NCBI GenBank assembly: GCA_963575745.1
Contig: CAUYUJ010015510.1
Coordinates: 40,001-104,000, forward strand
Direction of reading: 5' to 3'
Length of the DNA stretch: 64,000 nucleotides
Source of the DNA: Prorocentrum cordatum
Taxonomy: Eukaryota > Sar > Dinophyceae > Prorocentrales > Prorocentraceae
Shown here: one piece after another, positions 11,751 through 21,389 of the stretch
How positions within the stretch are numbered: the first letter of the stretch is position 1
How the letters are laid out: the number at the start of each line of letters is the position of its first letter
The notes under the pieces: generated by a model
The model's input: the letters and a program-made list of their open reading frames with translations, nothing else
The model's database searches: none
What the model was told of the DNA's origin: nothing
Program-made: the position numbers and the translations under genes

Positions 11751-12130
11751 GACGGGACCGCACTTGCTTTTCTAAGAGTTGCACGGGGCACTTCCCAGGA
11801 GCCTGTCACATATCCTGGGCAGCCATGTGGAAGGCCTCGCTCAAGCTGCCAGACGACTCGGGCGGCAAGGGCTATTCTCAGGTGCCCACACTAAGAAGTT
11901 GGTTGCTTTGTACACGACGCTCAACACGGTGCGACGCTTGATGCTCATCGTTTTTTCGGCAGTGCTCGCAAACATTCAAGCTCGCAGGCCCCGTGCTGCA
12001 CATATGCAGGGTCAGCTACCTCGTGATGAGCTTCATGGCGAGGTGCAGTCTTGTGACGGACAATCGCATGGTCAGCTGCAGCCTCATGGTGGTGTTCCAC
12101 GGCGGAGTCCTCCTGCAGGATGATGCCCAG
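11750..12130. other. Unassigned lead-in to the 12.1-kb repeat-bearing pseudogene
   Basis: Contains diverged forms of the repeat that follows (GGTCAGCTGCAGCCTCATGG, GGTCAGCTACCTCGTGATG). No confident reading frame. Confidence 0.4.
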
Positions 12131-13088
12131 CATCTGCATGGCGAATTGCATTGTGGCTCTCACGCCTGAGTTAATAAGCCAGCTGGAATTCTACCACGCC
12201 AGGATGTGCTTCGCCCTCCCGAGCAGCACCACAATGCGACTCACAGCGAAGATATCGAGCACTCCGCCGATATTAAGTACACCGGCTCTCCTCGGAGCCA
12301 GACACCGCCTACGATGAGGCCACCGACGTCAACTCGCTGCCGCCCTGCGCCAGGTAGTGTGCCGCGGAGCGCCATGCTGATTTGCATTGTGGTGCACGCG
12401 CTTGCGTTCATAAGCCTAGTGGTGTTCAGCAGCGCAAGGGTGTTCTGTAGTCTGCGCAGCAGCTCCGCGGTCAGACCCGCAGCAACGTCATCGAGAGCAC
12501 CTTCGATACCGAGTGCGGCAACAGCTCCAGCGAGCACGACTTCTACTCGACGGGGTCGGGCTCTGCCTACGCCGAGGCCTTCGACCTCAACATGTTGCCG
12601 CTTCACAGCAAGGATTGCGCCGCGCAACCTTGTGGTGCACATTCGTGTGGGGTGTTCTGCAGTTGCCAGAACAGGACGTAGCGTCGTCGTCGAGAGCACC
12701 TCCGACACCAAATGCGACGACACCAACGAGTACGCCTTCTCTTCCACGGGTATAGGTGTTGCCTTCGAGGGGTCCCTCGACTTCAACCCGCTGCCACCCT
12801 ACAACAGGAAATGACTTGGGCAGTCAGTCTCGTTCACCATCCTCGCGGGCCACACGAACCAGAGCTACAACTGGAAGGGAGGCGTGGCGCTAGGCCCAAC
12901 TCCCGACATCAAGCGAGTTATGGTCAAGCTCGCAGAGACTGGCAAGGTCGCGTATCAAAGTGAAGCTGGCCAGCCTGAAGAAATGTCTCTCCAGCGCCAG
13001 TTCGGACCGTTGCTCAACATGCAACACGTTCATCGACCTGCAGGACATCCCGAGCTGTGATTGCCCTTCCTCCTGGGTGTGGCAGTAG
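12130..13088 (+). pseudogene. Broken gene of unknown family with ~235-bp internal repeats and Cys-rich C-terminus
   Basis: Three units begin near 12140, 12371 and 12613. Each carries a TGTGGTGCAC-like phrase, a stretch coding for ...ESTFDTEC or ...ESTSDTKC, then STGSGSAYAEAFDLNMLPLH or FSSTGIGVAFEGSLDFNPLP. In the same frame, after an in-frame TGA at 12812-12814, it continues LGQSVSFTILAGHTNQSYNW, KGGVALGPTPDIKRV and MVKLAETGKV. A one-base frameshift then gives RIKVKLASLKKCLSSASS, DRCSTCNTFIDLQDIPSCDC and a TAG at 13086-13088. The coherent reading over ~250 codons and the cysteine-rich end suggest a once-real, possibly extracellular protein. I do not recognise it. Alternatives are a still active gene with sequencing errors, or introns at the breaks. 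Confidence 0.5.
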
Positions 13089-13169
13089 TGCGATCTGAAT
13101 GCCATCTTCCATATCCACTTGTCCTCCATCGACGTGCTCTCGCACGGATCGTTGACGTGGACGATTGTT

Positions 13170-13290
13170 ATGTTCCTTTCCTTTCATTTCCCTTCCCTTC
13201 CCTTCCCTTCCCTTCCCTTCCTTTCCTTTCCTTTCCTTTCCTTTCCTTTCCTTTCCTTTCCTTTCCTTTCCTTTCCTTTCCTTTCCTCCT
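13170..13290. repeat. (CTTTC)n / (CCCTT)n pentanucleotide microsatellite
   Basis: CCCTTCCCTT turns into CTTTCCTTTC without a break. It joins the broken 12-kb gene directly to the RT relic downstream. Confidence 0.95.
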
Positions 13291-13299
13291 CCTCCTGCA

Positions 13300-14330
13300 C
13301 GTCCCCGAGTACGAGGCCCCGCAGTTGCCCACTCCGTCGTTGAAGGCGCTCGCTGGGGCCCTCCGTCGGGCAAAGCACTCGGCGCCCGGCCCCGACCGAC
13401 CGCCTGCCTCGGCGTGGCTGCCGGACGGGCGAGTTCTGCAGGTGCTCTGCTCGGCGATGGTGGGCCTCCTTTGCCCGGGCGCGCGCCGCCGTGGGCCCTC
13501 AGCTTTCGGAGCCCAGCATGCGTGCCGAAGGGCGACGAGCGCGCCGACGCGGCGGACGGTCGTCAGGGGGGCTGGGCAGGTGCGCTCCCTGACTGTGAAG
13601 ACCACCGCCAGCAAGGCCAGGGCGACTGCCGTGAACCACGAGCTGGCGGCGGTCATCGCCGAGAGGGCGCACCCCGTCCAGCAGGGGCCCGCAAAGGCGA
13701 GGAATTTCTTGGAGCACCTTCTGGCTCATGGAGCATGTGGCGGGGCTGCGGGCCACAACGGTGAGAGGCTGCCTGTATTCGTGTCGTTCGACTTCAAGGC
13801 AGCGTTCCCTTCGCTGTCCCGGTAGTTTCTCCGCCGAGGGCTCCTGAAACATAGGATCCCAGAGGGCTGCCTAGTATTCGTGGATGCAGTCCACGCCTCC
13901 TTTCTTACCCACGTCAATTCTGGCCCCCGTGCCCCCTATCTTCTTTCTGACCTCCGGAGTTGCCCAGGGTTGTCCCCTCCCTGGTACCTATTGGGCATTT
14001 GCCATGGAGCCATTCCTGAGGCACCTTGAGGCGCAGACGGCCCAGATCCAGCACCTCCAACATGTGCCGCCGCTCAACGGCGCCTGTGCCGACAATGTGG
14101 GCTCCCCCCCCCGTTCGTGACCTCTCCCTCCTGGTGCCTCCTTCCATCTGAGCTGAAAGCACTGGGGCAGGGTTTCACGGAAGCCAGTGCTTTCCATATG
14201 CGCCAGTTGCTCCAAGTTCTCGTCCCAGTGTGGGGCTTTTTCAAGATAGCCTTTATGCGCCCTCTACCTGGGGACTCTGGTCGGTCCCGATGCTGGCTTG
14301 GACGACCAGTGGACTGCGGCGATGTGAGCA
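13300..14330 (+). pseudogene. LINE reverse transcriptase pseudogene
   Basis: Reading across frames gives SAPGPDRPPASAW (near 13379), TVNHELAAVIAERAHPVQQG-like text with TAVNHELAAVIAERAHPVQ, FVSFDFKAAFPSLS (near 13780), then in another frame SGVAQGCPLPGTYWAFAMEP (near 13960) and ACADNVGS (near 14080). These correspond to RT motifs of non-LTR elements: APGPDG, the D-x4-F block, QG-PLS and the [YF]xDD box. The catalytic box is changed to ADN, and the frame is broken at least three times, so no active enzyme is possible. It follows a pyrimidine microsatellite and no endonuclease was seen upstream, so this is a 5'-truncated copy. Confidence 0.75.
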
Positions 14331-14679
14331 TGAAGAAAAAGGACCAAGGAAACTTCCTTTACGAGGGCTCCCGCGGAGGCCAGTTGTAGGATCTATAACA
14401 TGGGGATCCTGCCAATGGGCCGCTATCTCTCCCAACTCTTCCCTCCCCCCGCTGCTGTGCTCTCTGTTGAGCGTCACGTCCTCCACCGCCTCCTGCGTTT
14501 CCCTCCCAACTCCTTCGCTTTAGCTGAACTTCTGAGCATCGGAACCTGGCTCCCCTCTGCCACCCCGTTGCCGCTCCGCACGACCGCTGCCGCAGCGGCA
14601 TGGCGGACAGCGCACCACATTATGGAGATGGGGCCAGTGGATGGGTGGAGGGGACGCAGTGACGCAGTTGCACGAACAT

Positions 14680-14900
14680 GCAGGAGGAGGAGGAGGAGGA
14701 GGAGGAGGAGGAGGAGGAGGGGCAGGAGGAGGAGGAGGANNNNNNNNNNNNNNNNNNNNNNNNNNNNNNNNNNNNNNNNNNNNNNNNNNNNNNNNNNNNN
14801 NNNNNNNNNNNNNNNNNNNNNNNNNNNNNNNNNNNNNNNTCCTCCTCCTCCTCCTCCGCTTTTCCTCCTCCTTCCTCCTCCTCCTCCTCCTCCTCCTTTT
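14680..14900. other. (GGA)n - 100-N assembly gap - (TCC)n
   Basis: N residues run from 14740 to 14839, exactly 100. The left edge is (GGA)n and the right edge is its complement (TCC)n. The gap size is probably a placeholder. Confidence 0.95.
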
Positions 14901-14982
14901 CCTCCTCATCCTCCTCCTCTTCCTTCTCTTTCACCTCCTCCACTGAGTCCTCCTCCTCATCCTGTACTCCTTCCCTCTTCGC

Positions 14983-15060
14983 TCCCTCACTCCCTCCCTC
15001 CAGGAAGGGAGTGAGGGAGGGAGGGACGGAGGGAGGGAGCGAGGGAGGAGGAGGAGGAGG
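14983..15060. repeat. CCCT/AGGG inverted repeat next to (GGA)n
   Basis: CTCCCTCACTCCCTCCCTCC is followed after two bases by its complement AGGGAGTGAGGGAGGGAGGG, forming a homopurine-homopyrimidine hairpin. Confidence 0.8.
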
Positions 15061-15925
15061 AGGAGGCTAGAATGAGGAGGAAGAGGAGAAGGAGGAGGAG
15101 GACTTGGCGGAGGAGGTGGTGGGCCAGGAGGAGGAGGAAGAAGAGGGAGAAGGAGGAGGATCAGGAGGAGGGCAAGAAGAGGCAGAGCCAGGAATAGAAG
15201 GACAAGGAGATATATTTGTATTGGATTGATGAGGAAGGAGAATTTGGCCAACAGGAGCAGGAGGACGATGAGGAGAAGGGATATGGGATCGCGCTAGTCC
15301 TGTGAAGGCTGGCTGGCACGTCTGTTGTCTGTGGGGCCCAGGGTCATGGGCAGGGCATCGCGTGCTCGAAAGGCCTCGGAGGGCTTCGCGGAGGCACTGC
15401 GGGGTGCCACCCGCAGGAGTGACCCCCCCTGATCGTTCCCCGCCCTGCGCATGCGCCGGCCCTTGCATCGAACGGCTCTGGCGGATCGTGAGAGACGCGC
15501 CCCAGAGGAGATGTAGAGACATAAGTTTAGAGGTGAGCCAATGGTGCAGTGGAGATGTTTGCTTCGCAGTCTCGCCCTGAGGGCCAGACCCCGGCGCGAC
15601 CTTTTTTCCGTCGTGGCGTCGCCTATGGCCCGAGACGTTTCCGCGATAGACCAACCATCGATCCCGTGATTCTGCTCCTCAGCTCCTCTGCATTCAATAG
15701 ACAGCCGCCGATTCCCCACCAGCAATCCTCTTTTCCTGCCCCCTCTCCCCGCCTCCTGTCCGTTCCCTTCCTTTCTGTCCCTCGCTTTGCGCACTTGGAG
15801 TTTTCAGATGCTGTGTAAAATTGGAGGAGCCCTGGATTGGCTGCATATGCTTGTATACAACTGGAGCCCCTGGTTCATCCAGCCTCCGCATTTCGTGGTG
15901 GCCAGCTTTGTAGATGGAGTTTGTC
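15060..15925. other. No supportable gene
   Basis: Purine-rich tract to about 15280, then mixed sequence. Open frames on both strands lack motifs. Confidence 0.5.
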
Positions 15926-16870
15926 AGCGGCACCTCTGAGGGTCCGCAGCCGAAGAAAAAAATCCGCCTGGCGAATGACCCAACCATTTGCAATTGTTCG
16001 TGCGGACATTGTGAATCTCTTCTTCGGTGGTGCTCCCTAGGGTATGCCGAAATGGGTATGGGGGACGCGTGTGGACGGTGGCACTCGGGCCTTCGGTGGA
16101 GCTCCCGATGGGGCCACGAAACGTGTGAGAGGTGTGGCGACATGGGTGTGGGGGACGCATGTGGACGGTGGCACTGGGGCCTTCGGTGGAGCTCCCTATG
16201 GGGCCCGAAACGCGTGAGGGGTGTGCCGAAATGAGTGTGGGGGATGCATGTGGACGGTGGCACTGGGGCCCTCGGTGGAGCTCACTTTTGGGGCCACGAA
16301 ACGTGTGAGGGGTGTGCCGAAATGGGTATGGGGGACGCATGTGGACGGTGGCACTGGGGCCTTCGGTGGAGCTCCCCATAGGGCCACGAAACATGTGAGG
16401 GGTGTGCCGAAATGGGTGCGGGGGGCGCATGTGGACTGTGGCACTGGGGCCTTCGGTCGAGCTACCTATGGGGTCACAAAATGTCTGAGGGGTGTGCCGA
16501 AATGGGTGCGGGGGACGCATGTGGACCGTGGCACTGGGGCCTTCGGTGGAGCTCCCGATGGGGCCACGAAACGTGTGAGAGGTGTGTCGACATGGGTGTG
16601 GGGAACGCAAATGGACGGTGGCACTCTGGCCTTCGGTGGAGCTCCCCATGGGGCCCCGAAACGTGTGAGGGGTGTGCCGAAATGGGCGTGGGGGACGCAT
16701 GTGAACGGTGGCACTGGGGCCTTCGGTGGAGCTCCCTATAGGGCCACGAAGCGCTGTACTGGTTGGGTGAAACGCAGGGAGTAGGGAGGAGGGGAGGAAG
16801 GAGAAGGAGAACGCGGGGACCGTCTCTTCAAAACGAGGACCCAACAACACAGGATGGCTGGGAACAATCT
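15925..16870 (+). mobile_element. Composite satellite element S2 (90-bp units)
   Basis: About eight units of ~90 bp: GGACGGTGGCACTGGGGCCT, TCGGTGGAGCTCCCTATGGG, GCCACGAAACGTGTGAGGGG, TGTGCCGAAATGGGTGTGGG. The extra ~13 bp relative to the 77-bp form lie in the GTGTGAGGGGTGTGCCGAA segment. The left flank has GGCGAATGACCCAACCATTT and the right flank TCTTCAAAACGAGGACCCAA followed by CACAGGATGGCTGGG, both shared with S3. Because 90 is divisible by three, long periodic frames (~187 codons plus strand, ~308 codons minus strand) stay open; I treat them as by-products. Confidence 0.75.
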
Positions 16871-17735
16871 AACGCCACCGCCGTGTCGCTCGCTTCAGCC
16901 TGCGCGAGCCATCCCATCCTGCGCCCGACGTCACGAGCACTGGACCAGCCGTTCCCGCCTGAAGCGCAGTTGGCACACTGGGACCCTCTTCAGCCGACGT
17001 AAGGGACGTGGCCACCGAGAGGGAGGCGCAGCTGTTCCGTCCAGCGTAGCATGGCAGCACGTATGTTATTGGCACGAGCGCGGTCGGTGTGGACGATCTG
17101 TGCGCGAGTGGTACAGCATCTTCGCGCTCCAGGGTAACGGGAATGATCGAATCCATTGGTCTTTGCACGACGCCAGGTGTTGCTGACGGAGTCGGCGGAT
17201 TTGCAGAGGCTGGCTCAGCCACTCAGCTTGTGTATCGCAAGTATGTGGTTCCACGTGCAAACATGGAGAAGGGCAGAGAAGCGATGAGGGATGAGGAGAG
17301 TGACGGAATGGAGGAGGAGGATGAGGATTATGATTCAGGGCGGACAGGAAGTCCTATCAGATAGCCGTCGCCAGCCTGTCCTTACCCTACAAGCTTGAAG
17401 GCATGCACCTGCACGATCGTTGGGGGGCATTCCGCTCACGCGAGCTTGTTTCAAGTCGCACACGCGCTGGCTGGTCTAGGGCGAGCAAGCGCCGCTGCGC
17501 TTCTCTTCTCATTCTCTCTCCTGTTCCTCCTCCGCCTCCTCCTCCTCCTCCTCATCATCGTCATCATCACCCTTTTCCTCCTACTCTCCTTCTCCCTCCT
17601 CTTCCTCCTCCTCCTTCCGCCCAGGGCCACCGGCGCGCACCAGCCGAAACGCCCGAAACGCAGGCCCATGAGCCGAAATCCAAGTCAACCAAGGAAGGGG
17701 AGGCGCTTACTGCAAACATTGGTTGGGAAAGTGTG
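16870..17735. other. No supportable gene
   Basis: Mixed sequence with a CTCC-rich tract at 17510-17620. A ~117-codon minus-strand frame at 16869-17222 shows no recognisable motif. Confidence 0.5.
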
Positions 17736-17835
17736 TATATATATATATACATATACGTATATCAATGTACACACAGATGCGCATAAAGACACACAAACGC
17801 GCACACACATACACACATACACACATATATATATG

Positions 17836-17869
<34 letters not shown>

Positions 17870-17872
17870 ATT
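17735..17872. repeat. (TA)n, (CACATA)n and (GA)n microsatellites
   Basis: TATATATATA near 17737, ACACACATAC near 17800 and GAGAGAGAGA near 17844-17868 in succession. Confidence 0.9.
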
Positions 17873-17929
17873 AATCAAATACCACCCCCCCGGCCCCGGG
17901 TCACACACCTCCCCGTGACATGACATCTC

Positions 17930-18480
17930 GGGAACGCTCCCGGTACCGCTCCCCCAGTGGTCCAAGACGCTCCCAAGCAGCCCAAGATAGCCTTCCGACG
18001 GCTCTCGAGGTCCGAGAGGCGTCCGGGGACGGCCCGAAGAGGCCAAGATCGTCGATGTTCTTTCAATGTTTTTGGCTTCTCGCGTTTTCGAGCTTCCAAT
18101 GGTCCAAGAGCGCCCAAGAGGCCCCCAGACCGCCCCAAGATCACCCAGGAGACCCTCAGGACGGCCCCAAGACGGGCCAAGAAGGCTCCAAGACTGCCGA
18201 AGAGGCGACCAGGACAGCCCCAGACCACCCCAGAACAGGCCCAAGATGGGCCCAAGAGCGGGAGCAGGAGACTTCCAGAGACCTCCGAGAGGCCTCCGGA
18301 ACCACCCAGAGGCCCCCAACACACCCCCGATCCCTCAGAGGCCCCAAAAAGACTCCGACGAAGCTCCAAGAACAGCCCAAGAGAGCTGCGAGAGCCGTCC
18401 CGAGAGAGCCCAAAGAGGACAACATCGTTGATTTCCAATGGTTTTTCAAATGTTTTTCGCCTTCTCACGTTTTCCCGTTG
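17930..18480 (+). repeat. 'CCCAAGAG' dispersed repeat, copy 1
   Basis: Degenerate ~10-12-bp phrases (GGCCCCAAGA, GCCCAAGAGG) surround two copies of an AT-richer core: TTTCAATGTTTTTGGCTTCT at about 18060 and CCAATGGTTTTTCAAATG near 18437, followed by TCTCACGTTTTC. The same core in the same kind of context recurs at 20.1-20.7 kb and, reversed, at 48.36-48.96 kb. Confidence 0.7.
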
Positions 18481-18824
18481 AGAAACCAAAAGAAAGGAAT
18501 TAAAAGGAATTCCAAGAATTCCTTTTTTTCCAAGTGGAACTCCTACTCGGGGGTCCTACACGTCCCCTGACATCTGGCCGGTACCACGCCTCCCGGCTTC
18601 CCGGGGGGCCCTCAAGACGCCCAAGGACAGCCCAAGACGACCCCAAGGACCAAGGAGCCCCCAGAACGTAAAGAACGGCTCAACACACTCCCGCGCAGCC
18701 CGAGACACCCTTCCGACGGCTCTCCAGGCCTACAGGAGGCCTCCAGAACCCCCAGGGGGTCCGGAAGATCCCACACCCCTGAGGGGCCCGGCTAACAAAT
18801 CCCGCGAGGCACAAACAAAAAACA

Positions 18825-19860
18825 GCGCCGAATTGCGCCTAGGAACTGGAATTAGCCTGACGAAGGACCCAACCATATGTAGCTGCGAGTGCCGCATTGT
18901 GGGTACCAGTTTCGGTGGAGCTCTCTATGGGGAACCGAAGCGTGCGAGGGGTGCGCCGAAACCGGTGGCGCGTACGCATGCGGACCCTGCCGCTGGAGCC
19001 TTCGGTGGAGCTGCCTATGGGGCCACGAAGCGCTGTCCTGGGTGGCGGTGACGCATGCGGACACTGCCACTGGAGCCTTCGGTGGAGCACCCTATGGGGC
19101 CACGAAGCGCTGTCCTGGGTGGCGGTGACGCATGCGGACACTGCCACTGGAGCCTTCGGTGGAGCTCCCTATGGGGCCGCGAAACGCTGTCCTGGATGGC
19201 GGTGACGCATGCGGACACTGCCACGGGAGCCTTCGGTGGAGCTCCCTATGGGGCCACGAAACGCTATCCTGGGTGACGGTGACGCATGCGGACACTGCCA
19301 CTGGAGCCTTCGGTGGAACTCCCTATGGGGCCGCGAAGCGCTGTCCTGGGTGGCGGTGACGCATGCGGACCCTGACACTGGAGCATTCGGTGGAGATCCC
19401 TATGGGGCCACGAAGCGTTGTCCTGGGTGGCGGTGACGCATGCGGACACTGCCACTGGAGCCTTCGATGGAGCTCCCTATGGGGCCATTATGCGTTGACC
19501 TGGGTGGCGGTGACGCATGCGGACACTGCCACTGGAGCCTTCGGTGGAGCTCCCTATGGGGCCGCGAAGCGCTGTCCTGGGTGGCGGTGACACATGCGGA
19601 CGCAGCCACTGGGGCCTTCGGTGAAGCTCCCTAAGCGGGTGGCGGTGACGCATGCGGACGCAGCCATTGGGGCCTTCGGTGGGGCTCCCTATGGGGCCAC
19701 GAACAGTGTGAGGGGTGTCCCGTAATGGGTGGCGGTGACGCATGATGGTGACCGTGATGCTGACGATGGGGAGAGGGAGGGGGGGCAGCGGGAGGAAGGA
19801 CGCGGGCGCTGTCTGTTCAAAATGAGGACCCAACACCACAGGATGGTTGGGGAAAAAAAG
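18825..19860 (+). mobile_element. Composite satellite element S3 (77-bp units)
   Basis: About nine units with an exact 77-bp spacing in the middle (19055, 19132, 19209, then 19363, 19440): ATGCGGACACTGCCACTGGA, GCCTTCGGTGGAGCTCCCTA, TGGGGCCACGAAGCGCTGTC, CTGGGTGGCGGTGACGC. The first and last units carry the GTGTGAGGGGTG / GTGCGAGGGGTG insert typical of the 90-bp form. The left flank has GACGAAGGACCCAACCATAT; the right flank has TCAAAATGAGGACCCAACAC and CACAGGATGGTTGGGG. Confidence 0.8.
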
Positions 19861-19977
19861 GCAGCCCTAAAATTCCTTCAATGTTTTCAAATTTGGGCCC
19901 CAGTCTACTCTTGCACAGCATATTACCAAGCCTAGCTAGAACTTGAGCGCGTGCGAAGCGCGCGATGGTTCTAGTAC

Positions 19978-19979
<2 letters not shown>

Positions 19980-20034
<55 letters not shown>

Positions 20035-20035
20035 C
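19980..20035. repeat. (TA)n microsatellite
   Basis: About 25 TA dinucleotides (19988-20030), with further TATA-rich sequence to about 20090. Confidence 0.95.
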
Positions 20036-20109
20036 AGTTGTATAAATGTATATAGATATATACACATACACATAATGAATGTGTGTATACACATGTATCC
20101 CCGGGGGGC

Positions 20110-20700
20110 GGCCCGGGGCCCGAAAGCAGCTGCCCCGACCCTCCATGGGAAGAGGCCCGGACTGCTTCCAAGACCCCTTTGTGACGGTCTTGGCCGGCCC
20201 CTGAACGGGCGGAAAAGGCCCCGAGAGGGCACAAGGAGGCCCAAGGACCCAGAGCCGTCGAACGATGCATCCAAAACGCCCACGATGGCCTCCTGACGGC
20301 TCAAGTACCGTTGGATACCCTCCGAGAGAGCCCCAAGACCTTTCCCAAGAGGGCTCCAACAGGCAAGCAAACATTGATTCTCCAATGGTTTTTCCATGTT
20401 TGTTGTTCTCTTACTTGTTCGAGCCCAAAACCGCCCCAAGACAGCCCAAGAGGCCCCCCAAACCGGCCCACACCGGCTCAGGAGGGCCCCAAGACTGCCC
20501 AAAAGGCGCCCAAGACGGCTCAAGAAGGCCCGAAGACGGTCCCAAGAGGTGCCCAAGAGGACTCCAAGAGGCCCCCAAGAGGCCGAACATATGTTCCCAA
20601 ACGGCTGCCGAGAGGCGCCCAAAACGGCCCCAAGAGCATTCCAAGCGACCCCGAACAGGGCTCAGAGACACTCCAAAGACGCTCTGCATGCAAGGGGGTG
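20110..20700 (+). repeat. 'CCCAAGAG' dispersed repeat, copy 2
   Basis: Same degenerate GCCCAAGAGG phrases as at 17.9-18.5 kb, with one core CCAATGGTTTTTCCATGTTT near 20380 followed by TTCTCTTACTTGTTC. Confidence 0.7.
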
Positions 20701-20708
20701 GAAAGACA

Positions 20709-20711
<3 letters not shown>

Positions 20712-20745
<34 letters not shown>

Positions 20746-20812
20746 GGAGGAGGAGGAGGAGGAGGAGGAGGAGGAGGAGGAGGAGGAGGAGGAGGAGGAG
20801 GACGAGGAGGCG
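20712..20812. repeat. (GAT)n then (GAG)n microsatellite
   Basis: ATGATGATGA runs into GAGGAGGAGG without a break. Confidence 0.95.
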
Positions 20813-20919
20813 GAAAGCCATGGGAGTGAGGAGGTGATTCGGAGGAGGAGGAGGAGGACGAAAAGGAGGAATCGTGGACCCGAAGGAGGGGGGGGTGAGC
20901 AGCCTCGGTGATTCTGCAG

Positions 20920-20954
20920 AGCGCGTTCTGGCAAGACGTCTTCCAGAACGCGCT
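20920..20954. repeat. Near-perfect 35-bp palindrome
   Basis: AGCGCGTTCTGG (20920-20931) pairs exactly with CCAGAACGCGCT (20943-20954). The 11-base spacer contains AAGACGTCTT, itself a palindrome. Confidence 0.85.
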
Positions 20955-21077
20955 GGAGGGGCAGGATCAAAATGAGAACGGAGGAGAAGAGAGGGGGGGG
21001 CGAGGGAGGCCGAGGAAAAGGAGGCGGAATTGGAGGAGGAGGAGGAGGAGCAGGAGGAGGAGGAAAAGGAGGAGGAC

Positions 21078-21078
<1 letters not shown>

Positions 21079-21164
<86 letters not shown>

Positions 21165-21180
21165 CTGGTGCTGGTGATGG

Positions 21181-21260
<80 letters not shown>

Positions 21261-21262
21261 TG
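21079..21262. repeat. Long (GAT)n microsatellite
   Basis: About 180 bp of ATG/GAT repeats broken once by GCTGGTGCTGGTGATGG at about 21163-21180. Poly-Asp, poly-Met and poly-His readings are artefacts. Confidence 0.95.
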
Positions 21263-21389
21263 GAGGAGGAGGAGGAGGAGGAGGAGGAGGAGCATGAGGA
21301 GGAGGAGTAGGATGGAGGACGGGGAAGAGGAGGACAAGGAGGGCGCAGGAGAGGGAGATGAGGAGGAAAAGTAAAAGTAGGAGGAGGCC

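Noticed and set aside
9985-12814. TGA read as a sense codon (TGA in the helicase relic at 9985-9987 and in the unknown gene at 12812-12814)
   Set aside because: Both genes also carry frameshifts, and the intact LINE and transporter exons use no internal TGA, so plain decay is the simpler explanation.
14678-15070. Poly-Glu, poly-Ser, poly-Pro and poly-Arg open frames, here and over other GGA/CCT/GAT blocks
   Set aside because: They are translations of microsatellites, open in most frames at once, and have no non-repetitive coding sequence of their own.
15924-16850. Open frames of ~308 codons (minus) and ~187 codons (plus) with 30-residue protein repeats
   Set aside because: They exist only because the S2 satellite unit is 90 bp. 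The same family with 77-bp units is not open, so coding is not conserved.
20290-20525. Further spliced-leader relics (GGCTCAAG at 20290 and 20515)
   Set aside because: Only the last eight bases match, within CCCAAGAG-type repeats; the preceding CCATTTT is missing.
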